Of a stretch of 64,000 nt of DNA, positions 17,291 through 26,048 are shown one piece after another (the stretch's first letter is position 1; each line of letters starts with the position of its first letter). Origin of the DNA: Curvibacter sp. CHRR-16. GTDB lineage: Bacteria; Pseudomonadota; Gammaproteobacteria; Burkholderiales; Burkholderiaceae_C. The notes under the pieces are model-generated. The model ran no database searches. It was not told the DNA's origin and saw only the letters and a list, made by a program, of their open reading frames with translations. The position numbers and the translations under genes were made by a program. Where the stretch lies: positions 548,028-612,027 of the forward strand of contig NZ_JAHCSH010000003.1 in assembly GCF_018474005.1 (NCBI RefSeq), given 5' to 3'.

Positions 17291-18961
17291 ATGTCTAAAG
17301 CACCCAATAACAACTGGTGGCGCGGTGGCGTCATCTACCAAATCTATCCCCGCAGTTTTGCCGACAGCAATGGCGACGGCGTGGGCGACCTGCGCGGCAT
17401 CACCGCCAAGCTGGACTACGTGGCCGCGCTGGGCGTGGACGGCATCTGGCTCTCGCCCTTCTTCAAGAGCCCGCAGAAGGACTACGGCTACGACGTGTCC
17501 GACTACTGCGACGTCGACCCCATGTTTGGCACGCTGGACGACTTCCGCGCGCTGGTGGACAAAGCCCACCGCTTGGGCCTGAAGGTCATGATCGACCAAG
17601 TGCTCTCGCACTGCTCCGACCAGCACCCCTGGTTTGTGGAAAGCCGTTCCAGCCACACCAATTCCAAGGCCGACTGGTTCATCTGGGCCGACGCCAAGGA
17701 AGACGGCACCCCGCCCAACAACTGGCTCTCCATCTTTGGCGGTAGCGCTTGGCAGTGGGACACCCGCCGCCAGCAGTACTACATGCACAACTTCCTGACC
17801 AGCCAGCCCGACCTGAACTTCCACAACCCCGAGGTGCAGCAGGCCATTTTGGACAGCGTGAAGTTCTGGCTCGACATCGGCGTGGATGGCTACCGGCTGG
17901 ACACGGCCAACTTCTACTTCCACGACCAACAGTTGCGCGACAACCCCGCCCGTGGCCGCCCCCAAGTGGAAGACCCCGCCGTGGCCGCCAGCAACCCCTA
18001 CGGCTGGCAGCGCCACGTGTACGACAAGAGCCGCCCCGAGAACTTGGTCTTCTTGCGCCGCCTGCGTGCGCTGGTGGACCAGTACCCCCACACCACCATG
18101 GTGGGCGAGATTGGCGACGACGACGGCCTGGCCCGTGTGGCCGAATACACCAGCGGCAACGAGCTGCTGCACATGGCCTACTGCTTCGATTTGCTGGGCA
18201 CCCAGCACCACGCAGAGCACTTCCACCACGTCATCAGCCGCTTTGAAGCAGTTGCCCCCAATGGCTGGCCCTGCTGGGCCTACTCCAACCACGACGTGGT
18301 GCGCGTGGCCAGCCGCTGGTCCAGCGCCGTGCAGCAGCCCGCCATGCTGCGCACCATGGCCGCCGTGCAAATGAGCCTGCGCGGCTCCGTTTGCCTGTAC
18401 CAAGGCGAAGAGCTGGGCTTGCCCGAAGTGGACATTGCCTACGAAGACCTGCGCGACCCGCTGGGCATCACCATGTGGCCCGAAGTGAAGGGCCGCGATG
18501 GCTGCCGCACCCCCATGGCGTGGGACGGTGCAGCGGCGGACTTGGGTTTCTCCAGCAGCGCCAACCCCGCCAAACCCTGGCTACCCGTGGGCGAGTCCCA
18601 CCGCGCCCTGGCCGCCAACGCGCAGCAAGCACAAGCCGACAGCCTGCTGCACTACTACCAGCAGCTGCTGCGCTGGCGCAAACAGTACCCCGCGCTCACC
18701 AGCGGCACCCTGCAAGTGCTGCCCGCCCACCCCCAAGTGCTGGCCTATGTGCGCGAGCATGAGGGCCAGCGCGTGCTGTGCGTCTTCAACCTTAGCCCAG
18801 AGGCCGTGCGCTGGACACCACCCGCCGACGTGGCCGCAGCCTTTGCCCAAGGCCAGTGGATAACCGGCAGCGGTTTGCCAGAAGCCGACGCTGGCGCGGT
18901 GCAAGTGGATGGGGGCGTGTGGACGCTAGCACCTTGGGCGGGGGTGTTTAGACGGGGGTGA
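17291..18961 (+). CDS. aglA: alpha-glucosidase, glycoside hydrolase family 13
   Basis: A 556-residue cytoplasmic GH13 enzyme (no signal peptide) that hydrolyses imported alpha-glucosides. The four conserved regions are visible: DQVLSH near residue 100, nucleophile Asp in DGYRLDTANF near 202, acid/base Glu in MVGEIGDDDG near 272, and SNHDVV near 335. The opening GVIYQIYPRSFADSNGDGVG and the YDVSDYCDVDPMFG segment place it with alpha-glucosidases and oligo-1,6-glucosidases rather than alpha-amylases. It is the last gene of the agl operon, followed by a strong terminator. Exact linkage specificity cannot be read from sequence. Confidence 0.9.
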   Translation: MSKAPNNNWWRGGVIYQIYPRSFADSNGDGVGDLRGITAKLDYVAALGVDGIWLSPFFKSPQKDYGYDVSDYCDVDPMFGTLDDFRALVDKAHRLGLKVMIDQVLSHCSDQHPWFVESRSSHTNSKADWFIWADAKEDGTPPNNWLSIFGGSAWQWDTRRQQYYMHNFLTSQPDLNFHNPEVQQAILDSVKFWLDIGVDGYRLDTANFYFHDQQLRDNPARGRPQVEDPAVAASNPYGWQRHVYDKSRPENLVFLRRLRALVDQYPHTTMVGEIGDDDGLARVAEYTSGNELLHMAYCFDLLGTQHHAEHFHHVISRFEAVAPNGWPCWAYSNHDVVRVASRWSSAVQQPAMLRTMAAVQMSLRGSVCLYQGEELGLPEVDIAYEDLRDPLGITMWPEVKGRDGCRTPMAWDGAAADLGFSSSANPAKPWLPVGESHRALAANAQQAQADSLLHYYQQLLRWRKQYPALTSGTLQVLPAHPQVLAYVREHEGQRVLCVFNLSPEAVRWTPPADVAAAFAQGQWITGSGLPEADAGAVQVDGGVWTLAPWAGVFRRG

Positions 18962-19005
18962 TAGCTTCTTGGGACCCTCCGCTAATGACCTCAGCTTAGA
19001 ACAGT

Positions 19006-19035
19006 AAAACACCCGCCATTGCGGGTGTTTTTATT
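19006..19035 (+). terminator. rho-independent terminator of the agl operon
   Basis: An 11-bp perfect stem, AAAACACCCGC pairing with GCGGGTGTTTT, around a CATT loop and running into TTATT. It lies 45 bp after the alpha-glucosidase stop. Confidence 0.92.
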
Positions 19036-19326
19036 CCTGATGACTAAAAACTTAGAGAATTTGTTGCAATGTTGCATCAAATTGTTTCAAAAAGAGTTGA
19101 CTGTACCTGCTGCCAGAGATAAGTTTCTTTAAGAGGGTGGTCTCAAATCCGAAATGGCAAAAATTACTGCTTTGTCTAGTTGTTGCAGACACGCTGAGGA
19201 TCATGGTGGAGGCTGCATATTCTGTTCGAGTGAATATGAAGCTTGTGCCATGCATGGCGAGTGATGCTTTGAAAAATGAAATAAAAACTGCCTTTTGCTT
19301 ATTGTTTATTTGGCGAACGCTTTTAA
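19036..19326. other. AT-rich stretch before the Rhs gene, no gene supported
   Basis: About 290 bp with much lower GC than the flanks. Short frames exist on both strands (for example 19137-19349 plus, 70 codons) but none has a recognisable domain or a ribosome site. It probably holds the Rhs promoter and marks the left edge of the acquired segment. Confidence 0.4.
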
Positions 19327-22300
19327 ATGGGTTTTATTATGAGTTTTGAATATTTTTCAAAAAACATTTTTGCACTTGTATTGTTGTTTTTTTCTTTTGA
19401 TGCAATTTCACAATGCAAATTTATACACCCGCTGGAGTTTGCAATTAGTGATAATAGTGATGATGGAGTACGTACAGAGGAGGGTGTAAGCTATCCTAAT
19501 CCACAAGCTGCATTTGCAGCATTTAGGCAATCAGAAAGTGGAGATATTAATTTTCGAGGAGTTGCGTGTGGGAGTACTGTTTCTAAAAAGCCATTTATGG
19601 TGCGAGGAGGAGAGGATGGTATCTTCGGGTATATAGGTGGTGGTACGCCATATGATATGAAAAAAATGAGCCCCAACGCGTATGGGATTATAGTTGCTTA
19701 CACATTCCAAAGTGTTAAATTCCCGAACCCTTCCGATCATACCGTATGCGAAATTATTCGCGTTAGAGAAGAAAAATATATCGCTAATATTCTCGAGTGC
19801 ACACCGTCAGCTATTGAGACTGTCGAGTTGCCGACGATAGAAAATGAGCCATCCCCCACTGGCATGTGCCAAGCTGGCGGATCTACCCCCAACCCCATCA
19901 TTCCCGCCACAGGCGAGAAGTACTACACCCACACTGACTGGAGCGACAGCGCGGCAGATGGCTTGAGCTTTAGCCGCACCTTCCGCAGCCGCTGGTCCGT
20001 TAGCGGCGTACCCAGCTGGCCCAGCAACCCCGGCCTCGGCAAATCATGGGCGCACAACTACAGCGCTGGGATAGTCGTAGAAAACGTCAGCACCAGCGGT
20101 AGTGGTACCAAGCTTGCCTTGCAACAACTGCGCCTAATCCAAGGCGACGGCACCATCACCCTATTCCAACCCAGCAGCAACGGCGCATACAAAGACACCA
20201 CCGGCCCCAGCAGCATCACCACATCGGGCAGCAACTACGTATTGAGCAAGGCTGACGACGACAGCACCTGGGTATTCGATGCCAGCGGCAAACTGCTCAG
20301 CACCACCAGCCGCAACGGCTGGGTGCACACCTACAGCTACTACACCAGTGGCAATGGCATAGGCCAGCTTGCCAGCGTCACCAACGCCTTTGGCCGCAGC
20401 ATCACCTTTGGCTACAACGCCAGCGGCCAGCTCGTGCAAGTCAACACGCCCGATGGGCAGACCATCACCTTGGGCTACGACAGCAGCGCACGCCTAGCCA
20501 CCGCCAGCCGCCCCGGTAGTGCGGGTGGTACATCCACCACCGTCAGCAAAACCTATCTTTACGAAAACACCGCCTACCCCCAGAGCGTCACAGGCTTCTA
20601 CGACGAACGCGGCCAGCGCCTGGCCAGCGTCAGCTACGACAGCCAAGGCCGCGCCACCTACAGTGGCTACGCCGCCGGAGCCAACAGCTACAGCGTGAGC
20701 TACCCCAGCAGCACTGGTGGCACCACCTACGTCACAGACCCACTGGGTGTTCAGCGCGGTTATACCTACAGCACTACCAACAGTCGCCTTAACGTCAGCG
20801 GCGCAACCTTGGTCAGCGGCAGCTCCGGTGCATCCGAAGCAGCCAGCCGTGGGGTCAACAACAGCGGCCTTGTCGAGAGCGAAACAGACTTCTTAGGCAT
20901 CAACACCGTCTATAGTTGGGACACCAACCGCCAGTTGCTGCTCTCCTCCACCCAAGCTGCCAGCCGCCCCGAAGCACGCACCAGCACCACCCAGTGGCAC
21001 AGCACATGGCGCTTGCCCGTGCAAACCACCGAGCCAGGTTTGACCACCCAGCACAGCTACGACAACCGGGGCAACCTGCTAGAGCGCACCGAAACCGATA
21101 CATCCGGCACTGCTACCAACGGCCAAACCCGCACCCACCGCTGGACCTGGGGCGACAGCGGCGGCGCGTACAACCAAATCACCAGCTACACCGACCCCAC
21201 AGGTGCCCAGTGGCAATACGGCTACGACGCCGCAGGCAACCGCACCAGCGAGACCGACCCCTTGGGCCGCAGCACCAGCTACAGCTACAACACAGCAGGG
21301 CGCGTTAGCCAAATAGTGGCCCCCAACGGCTTGACCACCGCCATCGACTACGACAGCGCAGGCCACATCACCCAAGTGAGCCAAAGCGGCAGCGGCATAG
21401 CCACCGAAACCACCCGCTACACCTACACCGCAGACGGGCAAGTGCAAAGCATCACCCAGCCTGACGGCTACCAAGTGAGCTACCAATACGACAACGGCGC
21501 ACGCCTCATCGGTGCCAGCGACAACCGCGGAGCCACCCTCAGCTACACCCTGGACGGCATGGGCAACCGCACTAGCGAACAACTCAGCCAAGGCGGTGCC
21601 ATCCTCTGGAGCAGCCAGCGCAGCATCAACCAAATCAACCGCCTAGCCAGCATCACCCAAGGAGGCGGCACCACCCGCTTTGGCTACGACGCCCAAGGCC
21701 AGCTCACCAGCATCACCGACCCACTGGGCCAAACCACCAGCTACACGCTCGATGGCCTAGGCCGCCCAAGCGCCAGCCGCTTGGCAGACGGCAACCAAAC
21801 CGCCCAAGCCTTCGCCGCCGTAGCCGAGGCCAATGCACTGGCCAGCGCCCGCGACCCCAAAGGCATAGCCAGCACCTACACCCGCAACGGCTGGGGCGAA
21901 ACAGTGGCAGAGCAAAGCCCCGACACCGGAGCCACCCACTACACCCTAGACAGCGCAGGCCGCCCCCTGACCCAAACCAACGCCCTAGGCCAAACCACCC
22001 GCTACGCCTACAACAGCGCAGGCCAGCTCGTACGCAAAGATGTAGAAAACAACAGCACCACAGACACCTACACCTACAGCTACGACAGCGCAGGCCAACT
22101 CATAGCCACCACAGAGCCCCACAGCAGCACCCGCTACGAGCGCGACGCCCTAGGCCGCATCCTGGCCAAAACCCAAACCGTGCTGGACAACCCCAGCGCC
22201 CCCAGCACCTTCACCACCCAATACCGCTACCACCCTGGTGGCCAACTGGCCGAACTCATCTACCCCAGCGGCCTGCACCTGTACTACCGCCTAGGCACAG

Positions 22301-24138
22301 GAGCCAACACAGCGCGCATAGTCCAGCTAGACCTGCAACGCCCCGGCCTAGTGGACAAACTCACCAGCAACGCCAAACCCTTCATCACCAACATCCAATA
22401 CAACGCCCTAGGCCAGCCCACCAGCTGGACATGGCAAAACACCAGCGGCAAAACCATCAGCACCGCAGCCCGCAGCTACGACAGCGCAGCACGCCTGACA
22501 GCCAACGAATTTGCCAGCTACCAATACGACGCAGCAGGGCGCATCACCGCCATCAGCGAACAACTGACCACTAATACAAACACAACCATCCTCCTGAACT
22601 GGAGCCTGGCCTACGACAGCCGCAACCGCCTCACCAGCATCGCCAGCAACTACGCCAGCCACAGCTACCAATACGACGCCAACGGCAACCGCGCCAGCAC
22701 CGTGCACCAATACCAACTGGGCAGCAACACCGCCACCCAGCTAGACCTGCGCCCACCCCAAACCAGCACCTACCAAGGCCGCCAATTCCAAAGCCAAAGC
22801 ACCAGCCAAACCCACACCCTGGATGCCAGCAGCAACCAAACCACAGGGTTGAGCCAAACCGAGCAACTGCAAGCCGACAAGCTCTACCAAAGCACCCTTA
22901 CTACCACCAACACCCTGGACGCAGCAGGACGCACCACCAGCACCGGACTGCGCCAATACCGCTTTGATGCCAACAACCAGCTAACAGCAGTAGCCGAGAG
23001 CTCCGCCCAAGATGCAGGCAAGAGCCTGTACTGGTACAACGCACAAGGCCAACGCGTATTCCAAAGCGAATGGCAATACACCAGCACAGAGCAAACAACC
23101 GAGCAAGCAGCACAACAAACCACAGAACAAGCAACAGACTGGTACCAAGCCCTGCTCAGACTATTGGGCATGGGCATGGGCATGGGCAGCAACAGCGCAG
23201 AAGTCCCCCTAGGCCAACTGTGGAGCTGGGCAGAGGACACAGGCGGCCTGCAAAGCTGGCAGCTCCTGAGCGAAACAGGCAACGGTGGCCCCACACCAGC
23301 GCCCAACAACGACTACATCTGGCTGCCAGTGGCAAGCAGCACCAATACCGCAACCCAACCCGCCCAACTAGTAGGCCTGTACACCAACGACAAAGCCTAC
23401 GCAGTCCACATCGACCACCTAGGCACCCCCAGACGCATCACCGACACATCGGCCAAAACAGTGTGGCAATGGCCCTACGACGGCTATGCAGAAAACGCCC
23501 CACTAGGCCCACTCAAGCTACGCAAAGACACCAGCGGCAAAGAGATAGCCAACAGCTACCGAGCAGAAGAACCAAGGGTAGCCATGAACCTGCGCTTTGC
23601 GGGGCAATACTGGGACGACAGAGCCCAACTGGCGTACAACCAAAACCGCTGGTACAGCACACAGACGGGCAGGTACATCACGCCTGATCCGCTGGGGTTG
23701 GATGCGGGGTGGAATAGGTTTGGGTATGTGGGGGGGAATCCTCTGAGTTACACGGATCCAGACGGTTTGCAACGTATGCCCGGGTACACCCGACCAAACA
23801 ATGCAAGAGATGCTGCTGGGTATCACGATCCCCGTGGAAACTTTGTATGCGAGCAATGGAACTGCCCGGCAAATTCCGGTGCTTGCTCCCGCAATGATTT
23901 GAAGCGCCCATCTGACTTTTTACCTGCTGCCACTAGCGCAAATGTTGCCGATGCGCCGAGTGGATGCACATGCACTCAACTTGGATATCGACGTGATTGG
24001 TCACCACCAACGCCAGAAGAGCGGGATCTTGGCGATGCTTACAACAACTACAAAGAAGCCAAGCCCATGTTTCCGCGTTTCAAGAATGCAACAGGCGGTT
24101 TGCCGTTGTGGTATCACATTGGGGGTTATGGAAGATGA
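19327..24138 (+). CDS. Rhs/YD-repeat protein with variable C-terminal tip (putative polymorphic toxin)
   Basis: A 1603-residue protein. It has an N-terminal signal peptide (hydrophobic IFALVLLFFSF, then DAIS) and an AT-rich-coded domain to about residue 175. A DUF6531-like entry (IPATGEKYYTHTDWSD, about 190) follows, then a long YD-repeat array (many YDAAG/YDSAG units), and the Rhs core close (HIDHLGTPRRITDT near 1360; GRYITPDPLGLDAGWNRFGY and NPLSYTDPDGL ending near 1481). The last ~122 residues are an unrelated tip with six cysteines (CEQWNC, GAC, CTC), not recognised as a known toxin fold. YD shells encapsulate such tips. The Sec signal suggests export other than by T6SS. An alternative ATG lies at 19339. 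A small membrane gene overlaps the 3' end. Confidence 0.88.
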   Translation: MGFIMSFEYFSKNIFALVLLFFSFDAISQCKFIHPLEFAISDNSDDGVRTEEGVSYPNPQAAFAAFRQSESGDINFRGVACGSTVSKKPFMVRGGEDGIFGYIGGGTPYDMKKMSPNAYGIIVAYTFQSVKFPNPSDHTVCEIIRVREEKYIANILECTPSAIETVELPTIENEPSPTGMCQAGGSTPNPIIPATGEKYYTHTDWSDSAADGLSFSRTFRSRWSVSGVPSWPSNPGLGKSWAHNYSAGIVVENVSTSGSGTKLALQQLRLIQGDGTITLFQPSSNGAYKDTTGPSSITTSGSNYVLSKADDDSTWVFDASGKLLSTTSRNGWVHTYSYYTSGNGIGQLASVTNAFGRSITFGYNASGQLVQVNTPDGQTITLGYDSSARLATASRPGSAGGTSTTVSKTYLYENTAYPQSVTGFYDERGQRLASVSYDSQGRATYSGYAAGANSYSVSYPSSTGGTTYVTDPLGVQRGYTYSTTNSRLNVSGATLVSGSSGASEAASRGVNNSGLVESETDFLGINTVYSWDTNRQLLLSSTQAASRPEARTSTTQWHSTWRLPVQTTEPGLTTQHSYDNRGNLLERTETDTSGTATNGQTRTHRWTWGDSGGAYNQITSYTDPTGAQWQYGYDAAGNRTSETDPLGRSTSYSYNTAGRVSQIVAPNGLTTAIDYDSAGHITQVSQSGSGIATETTRYTYTADGQVQSITQPDGYQVSYQYDNGARLIGASDNRGATLSYTLDGMGNRTSEQLSQGGAILWSSQRSINQINRLASITQGGGTTRFGYDAQGQLTSITDPLGQTTSYTLDGLGRPSASRLADGNQTAQAFAAVAEANALASARDPKGIASTYTRNGWGETVAEQSPDTGATHYTLDSAGRPLTQTNALGQTTRYAYNSAGQLVRKDVENNSTTDTYTYSYDSAGQLIATTEPHSSTRYERDALGRILAKTQTVLDNPSAPSTFTTQYRYHPGGQLAELIYPSGLHLYYRLGTGANTARIVQLDLQRPGLVDKLTSNAKPFITNIQYNALGQPTSWTWQNTSGKTISTAARSYDSAARLTANEFASYQYDAAGRITAISEQLTTNTNTTILLNWSLAYDSRNRLTSIASNYASHSYQYDANGNRASTVHQYQLGSNTATQLDLRPPQTSTYQGRQFQSQSTSQTHTLDASSNQTTGLSQTEQLQADKLYQSTLTTTNTLDAAGRTTSTGLRQYRFDANNQLTAVAESSAQDAGKSLYWYNAQGQRVFQSEWQYTSTEQTTEQAAQQTTEQATDWYQALLRLLGMGMGMGSNSAEVPLGQLWSWAEDTGGLQSWQLLSETGNGGPTPAPNNDYIWLPVASSTNTATQPAQLVGLYTNDKAYAVHIDHLGTPRRITDTSAKTVWQWPYDGYAENAPLGPLKLRKDTSGKEIANSYRAEEPRVAMNLRFAGQYWDDRAQLAYNQNRWYSTQTGRYITPDPLGLDAGWNRFGYVGGNPLSYTDPDGLQRMPGYTRPNNARDAAGYHDPRGNFVCEQWNCPANSGACSRNDLKRPSDFLPAATSANVADAPSGCTCTQLGYRRDWSPPTPEERDLGDAYNNYKEAKPMFPRFKNATGGLPLWYHIGGYGR

Positions 24139-24416
24139 AGTACTTCGTTGGTGCCCTATTGATCGCAATTGGTTTTTTCCATGGATTGCATGTGTTTGGC
24201 ATTGACGCAGGCAGTGTGGGAAATTTGAATGGAACTCGCTTCCTGTCGTTTGCATCACTTGATCGCCTAGCCTCTACGGGCTATGCGGGCAAGGCAATCG
24301 TTCTGATGATTGATGTATTTCTCATTTTGTTGGGCATCCTAGAAATCACTGGACGGCGCTTGTTTTCTAATTCTTCAAAAAAGAAAAAGCCACCTGCAAC
24401 CCCTGCCAGCCGCTGA
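24135..24416 (+). CDS. small membrane protein overlapping the Rhs tip, probable immunity protein
   Basis: A 93-residue protein with two hydrophobic helices: residues 3-20 (YFVGALLIAIGFFHGLHV) and about 55-72 (AIVLMIDVFLILLGILEI), ending in a lysine-rich tail (SSKKKKPPATPASR). Its ATG overlaps the Rhs stop codon by 4 bp (ATGA), the arrangement expected for a toxin tip and its immunity gene. I do not recognise a named immunity family. The immunity role is inferred from position and size. A membrane location would suit a toxin acting on or from the envelope. Confidence 0.6.
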   Translation: MKYFVGALLIAIGFFHGLHVFGIDAGSVGNLNGTRFLSFASLDRLASTGYAGKAIVLMIDVFLILLGILEITGRRLFSNSSKKKKPPATPASR

Positions 24417-24488
24417 GCTACACGGATCTGTATGGGTTGGAGAAAGTAATCTTGATTCCAATGCGGGAAATTTGGCACTTTGCCGCAG
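24398..24488 (+). pseudogene. orphan Rhs core/tip junction fragment
   Basis: In frame from 24410 the sequence reads PLSYTDLYGLEK then about 15 more residues, up to the IS boundary at 24489. PLSYTD-x-x-GL repeats the core/tip junction of the intact Rhs gene (NPLSYTDPDGL at about 23740-23770), with clear nucleotide similarity across CTGAG-TACACGGATC. It overlaps the 3' end of the immunity gene and has no start of its own. It is the remnant of an older tip displaced by the present one, later cut by the IS. Confidence 0.7.
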
Positions 24489-25603
24489 TGACCTGCCCCC
24501 ATTGACCGTACCAACCTATTTGAGAAGTCCGAGGTTGAAGGTTAATCGATGTTTTGTTTGTGCTCACTGGCATCAGTACCGCCAACGCGCTGCCGATGCT
24601 GATGCGCGAACAACGCTGGCGGGATTCGGCCCAGACTGCTATGTGGTCTGACTTCGTTGTAGTCCTGCCTCCATTGGGCAATGCACTCTCTGGCCTGAGG
24701 CAATGAGTCAAACCACTGTTCGTTTAGGCACTCATCGCGGAACTTGCCGTTGAAGCTCTCGATGTAGCCGTTTTGCATCGGCTTGCCGGGCTCAATCAGG
24801 ATGTGCCGTATCCCGTGAGTGTGCGTCCACGCCAGAAACGCCCGGCTGGTGAACTCCGGTCCATTGTCGGTGCGCACGGCCAAGGGATAACCCCGAAACC
24901 GCGCCACCTGCTCCAATACCCGCGTCACGTACTGACCCGATATGCCGTAGTCCACCGCTATCTGCACGCACTCCTTGCTGAAGTCATCCACTACCGTGAG
25001 GCACTTGATGCGTCGGCCATTGGCCAGACTGTCCGATACAAAGTCCATGCTCAAAACCTCATTGATGCTCTTGGCAACTTGCAGCGGCACACGCTCCTGA
25101 GGCGCTCGCTTTGCTTTGCGGCGCTTCTTCACGTCAAGTTGGCTTGCCGATACAGCCGATAGATACGCTTGTGATTCACATCAGAGAACTGGCTCCTGAG
25201 CATGTCGTGGATGCGTCGATAGCCAAACCGCCTGCGCTCAAGCGCGGTCTGTCGGATGCTCTCCTCTAGGCTGGCGTTGAGTGCACTGGCCACGGGTGGG
25301 GGGTGGTAGCTGTCTCGGGATAGCCCCACAAGGCGGCAGGCGTTGCGTTCTCCGATTCAAGTTCGCACAGGCGCTGGGCGTCCGAGACCTGCATGCCGCC
25401 GTACTTGGCACGCCACTTGTAAAACGTGGCCTGACTGAAGCCGCCGCTGCGGCACAGCTCGGGGATGGTCATGCCCGCTTCGGCTTGGCGCAGAAAACCA
25501 ATGATTTGCTCTTCGCTGAATCTGCTCTTCTTCATGTCCGTCATTCTCCTGGGTTGACGGACTTCTCTCGCTTACCGTGGTATGGCTGGCAGGGGGTAGG
25601 TCA
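24489..25603 (-). mobile_element. decayed IS3-family insertion sequence
   Basis: The 1115-bp element is bounded by imperfect terminal inverted repeats, TGACCTGCCCCC at 24489-24500 and its partner TGACCTACCCCC read inward from 25603 (11 of 12 match). Inside is a two-frame IS3-type transposase on the minus strand, interrupted by an internal deletion and a frameshift. No matching target duplication flanks it (GCAG on the left, GAAC on the right), so the flanks were rearranged after insertion. It is too short for an intact member of its group (about 1.2-1.25 kb). Confidence 0.85.
24542..25544 (-). pseudogene. IS3-family transposase (orfA-orfB), disrupted
   Basis: OrfA starts at 25544 with a normal helix-turn-helix (FSEEQIIGFLRQAEAGM and SGGFSQATFYKWRAKYGGM), but after CELESEN it drops out of frame at a GAACGC sequence. 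The text resumes as OrfB at RNACRLVGLSRDSYHPPP, so the orfA tail and orfB head (about 100-130 bp, estimated from related elements) are deleted. A second lesion is a one-base loss near 25130 that ends the frame at YRLYRQANLT. The sequence then continues in another frame with KKRRKAKRAPQERVP and the rve core, with DDE residues in SMDFVSDS, VRTDNGPEF and YIESFNGKFRDE. It cannot make an active transposase. Confidence 0.85.
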
Positions 25604-25868
25604 GAACGAGGCCCACTCTTAGCAACTGTTCACCTCGGCGCATACATGGCAACGATTGGCTCCCTTCAATTTGGAGGGACGCAGGGTGGAAGTTGGTCGT
25701 TCTTGTTTTGGTTAGTCTGATTTCCCGTGGTCACTTCTTGTGTGGCTTACAGACTGGCTTGGAGCTTCTGCGCCCTATTGGGTGCATGGCGTAATTGGTA
25801 CGCTTTGGTCCTACTTTCTTCCGCAAATCGTGCAGGTGGTGCGCTATAAAAGCTTTTATGTAAATTGA
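25604..25868 (+). pseudogene. frameshifted small membrane protein, possible orphan immunity gene
   Basis: Starting at the right IS boundary, one frame reads LLATVHLGAYMATIGSLQFG and goes on to GGSWSFLFWLV before a stop at 25718-25720. The next frame, open from 25716, continues in similar style (SDFPWSLLVWLTDWLGASA, then PYWVHGVIGTLWSYFLPQIV) to a stop at 25866-25868. Joined across a one-base shift this is a compact hydrophobic protein of about 88 residues. Its position beside Rhs debris fits an abandoned immunity gene. No database match was available, and its true start may lie in lost DNA. Confidence 0.45.
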
Positions 25869-25970
25869 ATGCCTTAGTAATCTTGCTTGAAATCCCTCGA
25901 TAAAGCCCGTCCCTATTGCTGCTGCAGCTATAAAAAGAATAGCAAATATTTGCAAGATGTACCCGTGCAA

Positions 25971-26017
25971 GACGCACCACCAGCACCGGACTGCGCCAAT
26001 ACCGCTTTGTTGCCAAC
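25971..26017 (+). pseudogene. 47-bp fragment of Rhs core sequence
   Basis: The 47 bases starting GACGCACCACCAGCACCGG match 22928-22974 inside the intact Rhs gene at 46 of 47 positions (one A-to-T change). The frame encodes RTTSTGLRQYRF as in the core. It lies about 3 kb beyond its parent, past the IS, and marks the right end of the Rhs debris field. Confidence 0.85.
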
Positions 26018-26048
26018 GACGTTTTCCGATGCGTAGTGAATGCAACGT

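Noticed and set aside
19137..19349. 70-codon plus-strand frame before the Rhs gene
   Set aside because: It overlaps the Rhs start in another frame, with no domain and no ribosome site.
20300..23100. Repetitive character of the Rhs gene considered as a CRISPR or tandem repeat array
   Set aside because: The repetition is imperfect YD-repeat coding sequence in one frame, without identical direct repeats and spacers. No CRISPR array was seen anywhere in the window.
23167..23189. GGCATG tandem (about three units) in the Rhs gene considered as a phase-variation tract
   Set aside because: Units are six bases, so changes in copy number would not shift the frame, and it is too short to be markedly unstable.
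24485..25607. Search for target-site duplication at the IS ends
   Set aside because: GCAG on the left and GAAC on the right do not match, so no duplication is claimed.
25731..26045. 104-codon minus-strand frame with one hydrophobic stretch
   Set aside because: It overlaps the Rhs core fragment and the more coherent plus-strand membrane fragment, with no start signal.
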